From contig CAYHHR010000001.1 in NCBI GenBank assembly GCA_964356495.1, forward strand, positions 1-59,943: a stretch of 59,943 bases of DNA, in the 5' to 3' direction. A program made the position numbers and the translations under genes. A model generated the notes under the pieces. The model did no database searches. It was given only the letters and a program-made list of their open reading frames with translations, and was not told where the DNA came from. This stretch comes from JAKANM01 sp964356495 (GTDB taxonomy: Bacteria > Patescibacteriota > Patescibacteriia > Magasanikbacterales > GWA2-37-8). Shown here one piece after another: positions 54,381-59,943 of this stretch; the first letter of the stretch is position 1, and each line of letters opens with the position of its first letter.

Positions 54381-56591
54381 ATGGACGTCAAACAATGGTC
54401 GCTCTCTTGGGGCGGCAGGACACTCTCGGTGGAAACTGGGAAATTTTCGTTACAGGCAAACGCCTCGTGCACGGTTCGCTATGGAGACACCGTGATCCTC
54501 GCGACCGCTGTCATGAGCAAGAACACCCGCGACGGGATCGATTTCTTCCCGCTCATGGTGAACTTCGAAGAGAAACTTTACGCCGCCGGTAAAATCAAAG
54601 GCAGCCGCTTTATCAAGCGCGAAGGCCGACCGACTGAAGACGCAATTCTCTCCGGTCGCCTCGTGGATCGATCGATCCGCCCGCTTTTCGACAGTAATCT
54701 GCGCAACGATGTACAGGTAATTTTGACCGCGCTTTCATATGATGGAGAAAATGATCCGCAAATTCCGGCGCTTATCGCCGCTTCGATCGCGCTTTCTAAT
54801 TCATCAATTCCTTGGAACGGTCCGATCGGCGGCGTTCGAGTCGGCCGCGTCAATGGCGAATGGAAAATTAATCCGAGTTCTGTTGAGAGAAGCGCCAGCG
54901 ATGTTGACCTCGTAGTTTCCGGCACTCCCGACAAGGTGGTGATGGTAGAAGCCGGAGTAAAAAATGTTCCGGAAGAGCAAATTTTGGCCGCGATGAAATT
55001 TGGCGCTGAGAATTTGGCACCTGTCATCGATTTGATTAAAAAAATTCAAAAAGAAGTCGGTAAAACAAAAAATGATCTCCTTGTTAATCTCAGCGAGAGC
55101 GAAAAAACGTTGCGTGAAGCTGAGAAAAAAGTAAAAACAATGGTTGAGAGTCATGTTAAGGATTGGATTTTTGACAGCGTGAAGAAAAGCCGTCTGGAAA
55201 GAGTCGCGATGGTGGATAAATTTACCGAAGCGGCCAAGGAAATGTTGGTAAAGGATGAAACTGACGCTTCGACACAAAAAATAGTTCTCGGTCGAGTGAA
55301 AGTTTATGTCGAAGAACATATTTCCGAAGCAATTTTAAAAAGCGATCAGCGTTTAGACGGCCGTAAATTGAATGAGGTGAGACCGCTTCACGTTGAAAAA
55401 AATCTTTTGCCGCGTACTCATGGTAGCGCGATGTTCATGCGCGGCGATACTCAGGTGCTCTCAGTGGTGACGCTCGGCGCGCCTGGAGACGTGCAAACTC
55501 TCGACTCGATGGAAGAAGACGGCACGAAGCGCTACATGCATCACTATAGTGATACTCCGGCGACTTACGGCGAGGCCGGACCCCTTCGCGGACCTGGCAA
55601 TCGAGCGATTGGTCATGGCGCTCTCGCGGAGCGAGCTCTTGAACCCGTGCTTCCGGAAGAAAAAGATTTCCCTTATACGATCCGCGTTGTTTCCGAAGTG
55701 CTTGGCTCAAATGGCTCAAGCTCAATGGCTTCAACTTGCGGCTCAACCCTTTCTCTAATGGACGCTGGCGTACCAATCAAGGAACCGGTTGCCGGCGTGG
55801 CAATGGGCCTCGCGAGCGACGAAAAAGGTAAATGGAAAGTCCTCACTGATCTTCAGGATATCGAGGACGGTCCGGGCGGAATGGATTTCAAAATTACCGG
55901 TACTTCTTCAGGAATTACCGCTATTCAGATGGACACCAAGACGCTTGGTTTGACCTGGGATATCGTGAAACAGACTTTCGCTCAGTCGCATGAAGCTCGT
56001 TTGAAGATTCTTGAAGCGATGCGCGCGGTTGTCCCGGAGGTCAGCAAGGAACTTTCAAAGTACGCTCCACGCATTGTCACGATCATGATCAATCCGGAGA
56101 AGATCCGCGATGTGATCGGTTCCGGCGGCAAAATTATTAATAAAATTATCGCTGAGACCGGCGTTCAGATTGATATCGAAGACGACGGACGAGTGTCTAT
56201 CACTTCCTCGGATGCGGTGGGTATGGAGAAGGCTGTGCAGTGGGTGAAGGATTTGACCCGTGAAGTTGTGGCTGGAGAAACTTTTGAAGGAACAGTTGTG
56301 CGCATCGAAGACTTTGGCGCTTTTGTCCAGGTTCTTCCTGGGCAAGACGGCCTCGTTCACGTGAGCGAGATCGCCTGGACGCGCACCGACAAGCCGAGCG
56401 ATGTGATGCATATCGGTGATAAAGTAAAAGTAATCGTCAAAGAAATCGACAGCATGAACAGAATAAGTCTGAGTATGAAACAGTTGCTTCCGAAGCCAGA
56501 AGGCTATGTTGATCGCCCTGCCTTTGACCGACCGGCTCCGCGACATGGCGGCCCGGGCGGTGGTGGATTCCGACGTGGCGGCAGACCATAA
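54381..56591 (+). CDS. pnp: Polyribonucleotide nucleotidyltransferase (PNPase)
   Basis: 736 aa, full length. Two RNase PH domains: the first with FFPLMVNFEEKLYAAGKIKG and RLVDRSIRPLF; the second with RTHGSAMFMRGDTQVLSVVT, GPGNRAIGHGALAERAL, GSSSMASTCGSTLSLMDAGV and KITGTSSGITAIQMDTK. A KH domain (DVIGSGGKIINKIIAETG) and an S1 domain (FEGTVVRIEDFGAFVQVLPG) follow, with an Arg/Gly-rich tail. It degrades RNA 3' to 5' with phosphate. A terminator follows. Confidence 0.97.
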   Translation: MDVKQWSLSWGGRTLSVETGKFSLQANASCTVRYGDTVILATAVMSKNTRDGIDFFPLMVNFEEKLYAAGKIKGSRFIKREGRPTEDAILSGRLVDRSIRPLFDSNLRNDVQVILTALSYDGENDPQIPALIAASIALSNSSIPWNGPIGGVRVGRVNGEWKINPSSVERSASDVDLVVSGTPDKVVMVEAGVKNVPEEQILAAMKFGAENLAPVIDLIKKIQKEVGKTKNDLLVNLSESEKTLREAEKKVKTMVESHVKDWIFDSVKKSRLERVAMVDKFTEAAKEMLVKDETDASTQKIVLGRVKVYVEEHISEAILKSDQRLDGRKLNEVRPLHVEKNLLPRTHGSAMFMRGDTQVLSVVTLGAPGDVQTLDSMEEDGTKRYMHHYSDTPATYGEAGPLRGPGNRAIGHGALAERALEPVLPEEKDFPYTIRVVSEVLGSNGSSSMASTCGSTLSLMDAGVPIKEPVAGVAMGLASDEKGKWKVLTDLQDIEDGPGGMDFKITGTSSGITAIQMDTKTLGLTWDIVKQTFAQSHEARLKILEAMRAVVPEVSKELSKYAPRIVTIMINPEKIRDVIGSGGKIINKIIAETGVQIDIEDDGRVSITSSDAVGMEKAVQWVKDLTREVVAGETFEGTVVRIEDFGAFVQVLPGQDGLVHVSEIAWTRTDKPSDVMHIGDKVKVIVKEIDSMNRISLSMKQLLPKPEGYVDRPAFDRPAPRHGGPGGGGFRRGGRP

Positions 56592-56600
56592 ATTCAAAAC

Positions 56601-56629
56601 AAAAAAAGCGCTCATCGGAGCGTTTTTTT
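56601..56629 (+). terminator. Terminator of pnp
   Basis: AAAAAAAGCGCTC-ATCG-GAGCGTTTTTTT. A consensus TTGACA follows at 56634-56639 and could start the next unit. Confidence 0.88.
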
Positions 56630-56683
56630 ATTCTTGACAGGAGTGATGGCACTGTTTGCAAATATGGTGTATATTATTTACAT

Positions 56684-57208
56684 ATGCTTGAAAAAATTTC
56701 AAAAGGAGAAGATTTAGGGTTGGAGGCTAGGCAAAATTTTCACGACGATGCAGTAGAGAAGTCGGAGATCGCGCCCACTAACACACCCGTTGAAGTGCCG
56801 GTAGCTCCAATTTCAAGTTTGGCGAAGGTAGTTGATGAACGTGCCCGAGTTGATGTGGCAGAGATCGAACGATTGAAGAAATACCTCAGTCCCGCGGCTG
56901 ATACGCATGAGGACTCAGTAGGCGACTTAGATTTTGAAGCTTTATCCAGGACACTTGGTGTTCTGCGGGAAGTCATTGAAAAAAAGTTTGGCGTCGATAT
57001 TTCCGTTTCGTCACCTTCACTACTTACGCGCGCATGGATAGGTATCAAGAAACTTACAAATGAAGAATTGAGTCACGCCGTCAAAGAATATAATGACGCA
57101 CTCGAGCTTAAAGAAGTAGCTGAGCAGCGAAGACGCACCATGGCGTCAGCTCTCAAATCTGGAATGCCCAAGAAAGGGCCGAAACCTCCACCGGAAGCGA
57201 CGATGTAA
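56684..57208 (+). CDS. Hypothetical cytoplasmic protein
   Basis: 174 aa, not recognised. No signal peptide; N-terminal region acidic with Pro/Val, then helical (ARVDVAEIERLKKYLSPAAD, LGVLREVIEKKFGVDISVSS, ELSHAVKEYNDALELKEVAE). An internal AAAGGAGAAG at 56700-56709 could serve a TTG start at 56720. It has its own unit between pnp and tRNA-Leu. Function unknown. Confidence 0.55.
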   Translation: MLEKISKGEDLGLEARQNFHDDAVEKSEIAPTNTPVEVPVAPISSLAKVVDERARVDVAEIERLKKYLSPAADTHEDSVGDLDFEALSRTLGVLREVIEKKFGVDISVSSPSLLTRAWIGIKKLTNEELSHAVKEYNDALELKEVAEQRRRTMASALKSGMPKKGPKPPPEATM

Positions 57209-57250
57209 TATACAAATCGTCAGGTGGTCTCCTTTACCTAAACTGTTAGG

Positions 57251-57280
57251 TTGATTTTTTCTCTATATAATGGTTAAATA
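57251..57280 (+). promoter_or_regulatory. Duplicated promoter segment, copy 1
   Basis: 30 bp starting TTGATTTTTTCTCTATATAA, with -10 TATAAT at 57266-57271, identical but for one base to 57684-57713 just before tRNA-Leu. It is followed by GAGGTGG and a 9-codon frame (MYIKTKKAL) that runs into the terminator at 57315. Confidence 0.55.
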
Positions 57281-57314
57281 GGGCCAAAAAATTGAGGTGG
57301 TATAAATGTATATA

Positions 57315-57348
57315 AAAACAAAAAAAGCCCTCTAGACGAGGACTTTTT
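57315..57348. terminator. Bidirectional terminator
   Basis: AAAAAAAGCCCTC-TAGAC-GAGGACTTTTTT; T tracts occur on both strands. It can stop the short plus transcript from copy 1 of the promoter and a minus transcript carrying the mini-ORF at 57438-57476. Confidence 0.75.
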
Positions 57349-57437
57349 TATTGAGGCCGCGAACATTTGTTAGCTCCGAGGCTCAACACTTCGCGGCGGG
57401 TGTGATGAGACCTACTCTTCGAACTTCTTACCGACTG

Positions 57438-57476
57438 TTACTCCCTGCTCTTTGGAGCGGTGTGATTCTTCTTCAT
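57438..57476 (-). other. Mini-ORF with strong Shine-Dalgarno
   Basis: GGGAGA, 6 bp, then ATG and 12 codons (MKKNHTAPKSRE) to a TAA at 57438. The frame stays open for 29 more codons (QSVRSSKSRSHHTRREVLSL...) to a second TAA at 57348, right before a terminator. It could be a decayed gene for a small basic protein, or a leader peptide. Translation is unproven. Confidence 0.3.
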
Positions 57477-57568
57477 GGCGGTTCTCCCTGTGAGTTGTGA
57501 AGGAACAGCGAGTGATTTTTATCATTTATTTATCACTCTGTCAATGGCCGGTAGTCATTACCATTTCG

Positions 57569-57672
57569 CTCCCTCCCCTAGAAGCGGGAGGGGCAGGAGA
57601 GGGGTTTCGTCGGTCGTTCAAATTCGTTGCAATACCCCCATCCTCGCCTTCCCCCTAATAGGAGGAAGAGAA
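57569..57672. repeat. MITE-like pair of inverted palindromes near tRNA-Leu
   Basis: Left unit CTCCCTCCCCTAGAAGCGGG ... GAGAGGGGTTTCG (57569-57609), 20-bp interior, right unit AATACCCCCATCCTCGCC ... GGAGGAAGAG (57630-57672). Same design and left-end core (CCCCTAGAAGCGGG) as DUF559 copy 2. Confidence 0.7.
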
Positions 57673-57683
57673 GTTGATGAGGA

Positions 57684-57713
57684 TTGATTTTTTCTCTGTA
57701 TAATGGTTAAATA
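57684..57713 (+). promoter_or_regulatory. tRNA-Leu promoter (duplicated segment, copy 2)
   Basis: -10 box TATAAT at 57699-57704, 17 bp upstream of the tRNA 5' end; -35 weak (TTGATG at about 57674 with 19-bp spacing). One mismatch from copy 1. Confidence 0.6.
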
Positions 57714-57720
57714 CGTCAAT

Positions 57721-57804
57721 GCCGCGGTGGTGAAATTGGTAGACACGCCAGCCTTAGGAGCTGGTTCTCGCAAGAGATTGAGAGTTCGAGTCTCTCCCGC
57801 GGCA
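57721..57804 (+). tRNA. tRNA-Leu (TAG)
   Basis: Class II tRNA. Acceptor GCCGCGG / CCGCGGC, anticodon stem CCAGC / GCTGG with loop CTTAGGA (anticodon TAG), variable arm TTCTCGCAAGAGATT, T arm GAGAG-TTCGAGT-CTCTC. Confidence 0.96.
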
Positions 57805-57898
57805 CGACGTAGGAAATTGCAAGCAAGCGGGGTTTGCTTCGTTTCACTCGGCGACTAATTTGCATTCAATAATTTTAATAAATCTTAATGTATATCCT

Positions 57899-58240
57899 AT
57901 GAAAAAAATTATTTTAGGAGTAAGCGCTTTCGTGGTTGTCTTTGGTCCGACATCTTTTGCGGTTCCGGTTTTGGCGGGAATCAATGAACTTAATGGTTCC
58001 GAGATAGGGGGTCGGAAGATAGTGGTGAATAAAGCTGTAGGTAACGAATCAGGCAATAATGTTGGCATGGCCATTGCTAAAGGGGTCAAAGAAGTGATGG
58101 ATGTTTATGACAGGATGGAATTAAAAAGTTTAGTTATAGATAACCATGGTATCAAAGAAGTGATGTATGTTCTCGATAAAATGGCAACTGCCAATGAAAC
58201 ATCAGATCCTATAGCAGCGGTGGATGTTATAATGAAATAG
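57899..58240 (+). CDS. Secreted hypothetical protein with internal repeat
   Basis: 113 aa from the ATG at 57899. Signal peptide (KKIILGVSAFVVVFGPTSFA, ending near PVLAG). The mature part contains a repeated unit: VKEVMDVYDRMELKSL and IKEVMYVLDKMATANE, about 25 residues apart. Not recognised. Followed by paired hairpins at 58243. Confidence 0.6.
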   Translation: MKKIILGVSAFVVVFGPTSFAVPVLAGINELNGSEIGGRKIVVNKAVGNESGNNVGMAIAKGVKEVMDVYDRMELKSLVIDNHGIKEVMYVLDKMATANETSDPIAAVDVIMK

Positions 58241-58242
58241 GA

Positions 58243-58280
58243 GCGACGCTAAGCGTCGCGCAAGGGACGCGTAGCGTCCC
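58243..58280. repeat. Paired hairpins GCGACGC / GGGACGC
   Basis: GCGACGCTAAGCGTCGC and GGGACGCGTAGCGTCCC, 4 bp apart: the same two hairpins as at 52664-52701 in reverse order. It lies 7 bp before the hydrolase gene and may contain its ribosome-binding region or terminate the upstream transcript. Confidence 0.75.
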
Positions 58281-58286
58281 ACAAAT

Positions 58287-58844
58287 ATGCCAAAAAAAAA
58301 ATTTATTCTCGTTCACGGTTTCGCTTGTACGCCGAAAATGTATTGGTTTCCGAGACTCAAAAAAGAATTGGAAAATAAAGGCTATCCCGTAGAAGCGCCG
58401 CAAATGCCGAACCCGCTCATTCCTAAAATTAATGAATGGGTCTCATTGTTGTCAAAAATTGTCGGTACGCCGGATGAAAATACTTTTTTTATCGGACATA
58501 GTCTTGGCTGTCAGGCGATATTAAGATTTGTGGAGACGCTTCCAGAAGGAACGAAAGTTGGCGGCGCGATTTTTGTGGCGCCATTTATTGTTTTGTCGGA
58601 TTTGGAAAGGGAGATAGTCAGGCCATGGGTGGAAACCCCGATAGATTTTGAAAAGGTGAAGAAAATTTTACCAAAGAGTACAGCGATATTCTCTGACGAT
58701 GACCCGCTTATTCCTATTGACAATAGGGAATTATTTGAGAAGAAATTAGGCAGCAAAACCATTCTTCTAAAACGGCAGAATCATTTTGTAACCATAAAAA
58801 ACTTTCCATATTTATTGGACGAAATTAACGAATTGTTATTTTAA
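58287..58844 (+). CDS. RBBP9/YdeN-type alpha/beta serine hydrolase
   Basis: 185 aa, near family length. Nucleophile elbow FFIGHSLGCQAILRF (G-H-S-L-G), acid in IFSDDDPLIPIDN and histidine in KRQNHFVTIKNFP form the catalytic triad. The start ILVHGFACTPKMYWFP carries the oxyanion H-G. These small hydrolases cut esters or peptides of mostly unknown substrates in the cytoplasm. Preceded by paired hairpins at 58243-58280. Confidence 0.9.
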   Translation: MPKKKFILVHGFACTPKMYWFPRLKKELENKGYPVEAPQMPNPLIPKINEWVSLLSKIVGTPDENTFFIGHSLGCQAILRFVETLPEGTKVGGAIFVAPFIVLSDLEREIVRPWVETPIDFEKVKKILPKSTAIFSDDDPLIPIDNRELFEKKLGSKTILLKRQNHFVTIKNFPYLLDEINELLF

Positions 58845-58923
58845 TCCCCTTGTGGAAAAAGTTATAGACAAGGGAGCCAGTTGTATAGTATTATTATCTG
58901 GTTAAAATTAATTTTTATTTATT

Positions 58924-59250
58924 ATGTCACTGACAACATTGACTCTTGAGGATTTATATTCCGAACTCAGCGACCTCGCGCGCGATCAAGGTATCGACAG
59001 CAAAGAATCATGGGATGAGCTGATCGACGAAGTAGTTGAAGGGCATCTTGATCTCGGAGAATTGGACCTCGAACAAGACACCGAAGGCATGAAGGAGCTC
59101 CTTCGAGCGCGCTGGACGGCTTTCAAGAAAGAAAGCGCCGTTGCTAAGGCCGAAGAAGACGAAGTAATCGAGGAAACTACCGTACTGGTAGAGCCCAAGG
59201 AAAAAGATGACGGAATGGATGATTTGAAGTCAGAAGAAGAGGATTATTAA
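58924..59250 (+). CDS. Hypothetical acidic protein
   Basis: 108 aa, very acidic, no signal peptide. A helical N-terminal half (LTLEDLYSELSDLARDQGID, ESWDELIDEVVEGHLDLGEL, MKELLRARWTAFKKE) and a disordered Glu/Asp/Lys tail. Unknown function; the size and charge recall small CPR-specific proteins. A terminator follows whose loop holds the next promoter -35 box. Confidence 0.6.
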   Translation: MSLTTLTLEDLYSELSDLARDQGIDSKESWDELIDEVVEGHLDLGELDLEQDTEGMKELLRARWTAFKKESAVAKAEEDEVIEETTVLVEPKEKDDGMDDLKSEEEDY

Positions 59251-59290
59251 ACTTTAAATGTTATCCACACCCGCCTCTTCGGCGGGCAGG

Positions 59291-59328
59291 CAAAAGCCCT
59301 TGACAGGGGCTTTTGAATTTGGTAATAT
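59291..59328 (+). promoter_or_regulatory. Overlapping terminator and promoter
   Basis: Hairpin CAAAAGCCC / GGGGCTTTTG ends the 58924 transcript. Its loop is TTGACA (59300-59305), which with TAATAT (59323-59328, 17-bp spacing) forms the promoter of the downstream RNA. Confidence 0.75.
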
Positions 59329-59334
59329 CTAGCT

Positions 59335-59536
59335 CACGAATCTCCCTTATATATAAGGGCCACGTCCAACTGAAAGATCTGACCTATTTGGACCTCTGGG
59401 TAAGTCCCGCTAAGCGGGATCTGTAGGTAGCATAACAATAATGTTAAACACTACTACAATTTCTTACTCGGAACATCCAAGTAGCTAACACAGCAACTTT
59501 TTTGCTGAGCGCCGCTTGATGCGGCGTATTTTTTTG
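59335..59536 (+). ncRNA. Unidentified structured RNA candidate, about 200 nt
   Basis: Promoter to terminator, no ribosome-binding site or credible gene. Hairpins: CCCTTATA / TATAAGGG, GTCCAA ... TTGGAC, TCCCGC-TAA-GCGGGA, TAACA / TGTTA, TACTCGG ... CCAAGTA, CAGCAA-CTTT-TTGCTG; the ends close through GCTCA / TGAGC. The terminator is CGCCGC-TTGAT-GCGGCG plus TATTTTTTT (59510-59536). It could be a 6S-like or other regulatory RNA; no family was recognised. Confidence 0.55.
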
Positions 59537-59715
59537 AAAAAATTAAGTTTACAGATGGTATCCAGTTCTACAGATATAAATTATCCGTGAAGCTGGATGC
59601 ATCCGTAAAATCAGAATTCGGAAATAATGGCTGGTCAGGGTGCAGGTACTTTGACAATTCATATAGCAATCAAATTCAAATAGGGTATGTAGGATACCGT
59701 AATTTTCGTAGTTGA
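59536..59715 (+). pseudogene. Possible gene fragment
   Basis: An open frame without start codon reads EKIKFTDGIQFYRYKLSVKL and continues through YVGYRNFRS to TGA at 59713. Composition looks protein-like, but 60 codons could be open by chance. There is no upstream start or ribosome-binding site, so at best it is a remnant. Confidence 0.25.
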
Positions 59716-59751
59716 AAATTATAGTACTACACAATAATGCAATTAACTAAC

Positions 59752-59860
59752 CCCGTACCATGTAAGGTACAGGGTGAAAAAGTCAAACATGTAATATTCT
59801 TGCAGAGTGTTTACATGTTCAGAAAAAAACGAGACCCATGTACCATGCAAGGTACAGGGT
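59752..59860. repeat. Two GTACC-hairpin repeats
   Basis: CCCGTACCATGTAAGGTACA (59752-59771) and CCCATGTACCATGCAAGGTA (59835-59854) share arms GTACC / GGTAC and end in AGGGT. The second can act as a terminator on the minus strand (T7 after CTCG). Confidence 0.6.
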
Positions 59861-59871
59861 AAATAAAAAAT

Positions 59872-59914
59872 ATCACGACCATCAAGTCGTGATCCTCCGA
59901 TTAAGCACCGGAGG
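59872..59914 (+). promoter_or_regulatory. Hairpins masking the ribosome-binding site
   Basis: Hairpin ATCACGAC / GTCGTGAT (59872-59893) is stacked on CCTCCG / CGGAGG (59894-59914). The second stem contains the Shine-Dalgarno GGAGG of the gene starting at 59919, so translation may be switched by melting or by a ligand/protein. Confidence 0.5.
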
Positions 59915-59918
59915 TTCA

Positions 59919-59943
59919 ATGAAAGCACAAGTAAGTGTTTTCG
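59919..59943 (+). CDS. Start of an unidentified gene (partial)
   Basis: ATG at 59919 with GGAGG 4 bp upstream; only MKAQVSVF is visible before the window ends, too little to name it. Confidence 0.6.

Noticed and set aside
57348..57476. bL32-like ribosomal protein with recoded TAA
   Set aside because: Only loose resemblance (A-P-K, S-H-H), too short and without the zinc ribbon; stop recoding of TAA is not known here.
1..59943. CRISPR array
   Set aside because: Repeats seen are palindromes at irregular distances or short tandems; no regularly spaced repeat-spacer series and no cas genes.
1..59943. Alternative genetic code (UGA as glycine, as in Gracilibacteria/SR1)
   Set aside because: Conserved proteins end normally at TGA (for example the glycosyltransferase) and none needs an internal TGA.

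Overview
The window looks like part of a scaffolded metagenomic genome of a Candidate Phyla Radiation (Patescibacteria, Parcubacteria-like) bacterium. The reasons are: a minimal chromosomal core (dnaN', dnaA, rpmH, rnpA, yidD, tig, polA, holA, ddl, lspA, comM, ruvB, rpsO, pnp); mostly weak or absent Shine-Dalgarno sequences on core genes; a tandem array of small two-helix type IV secretion pilin-like proteins; a lysine-type membrane pyrophosphatase; and many short GC-rich palindromes that run into genes. TGA, TAA and TAG all act as stops. A run of 100 N (26100-26199) marks an assembly gap. The phylum is inferred from gene content; there is no rRNA gene here.

Layout. 1-3.2 kb holds the replication origin neighbourhood (dnaN', putative oriC, dnaA, rpmH-rnpA-yidD). 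3.2-15.9 kb carries DNA repair, protein folding, energy and envelope genes: UPF0235, endonuclease IV, a DUF4325 protein, a DUF559 element, trigger factor, H+-pyrophosphatase, a LysM/M23 peptidase, PolA, HolA, Ddl and a YgjP-type peptidase. 16-25.3 kb is a mosaic of ordinary genes (tRNAs, N-formylglutamate amidohydrolase, cyclophilin, MTA phosphorylase, lamin-tail protein) and unusual islets (51-aa membrane protein, GH5 lipoprotein, HExxH lipoprotein, MopE/VWA lipoprotein). 25.3-26.1 kb has no protein gene but holds paired operator-like palindromes and a strong promoter driving an unidentified structured RNA of about 350 nt. 26.2-35.5 kb contains a DksA-like protein, LspA, ComM, a Fic protein inserted at the 3' end of comM, PBP1A, a second DUF559 element with a gene-less derivative, RuvB and a HigBA-type toxin-antitoxin pair. 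35.7-39.5 kb is a minor-pilin cluster. 39.7-43.1 kb is an unusual cluster of two related membrane-anchored lysozyme-like proteins, a VWA protein and a J-domain protein. 43.1-53.2 kb holds an FAD oxidoreductase, GalU, a solute-binding lipoprotein, ten T4SS pilin-like genes and a glycosyltransferase. 53.2-59.9 kb has rpsO, a NYN protein, pnp, small unknown proteins, a hydrolase, a second structured RNA candidate and the start of a gene behind an RBS-masking hairpin.

Working together: the origin genes, PolA, HolA, RuvB and Nfo maintain DNA; Ddl, PBP1A, the LysM/M23 peptidase and the lysozyme-like proteins act on peptidoglycan; minor pilins, T4SS pilins and the many secreted or anchored proteins build the cell surface used for attachment or uptake.

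The most notable material is (1) DUF559 nuclease genes flanked by inverted palindromes, with gene-less copies resembling miniature transposable elements; (2) the Fic insertion in comM between 47-bp direct repeats; (3) the VWA/J-domain/lysozyme-like cluster; (4) two promoter-to-terminator structured RNA candidates; (5) palindromes carried in frame inside protein genes; and (6) a set of islet genes with strong Shine-Dalgarno sites and their own promoters and terminators, unlike the core genes around them.
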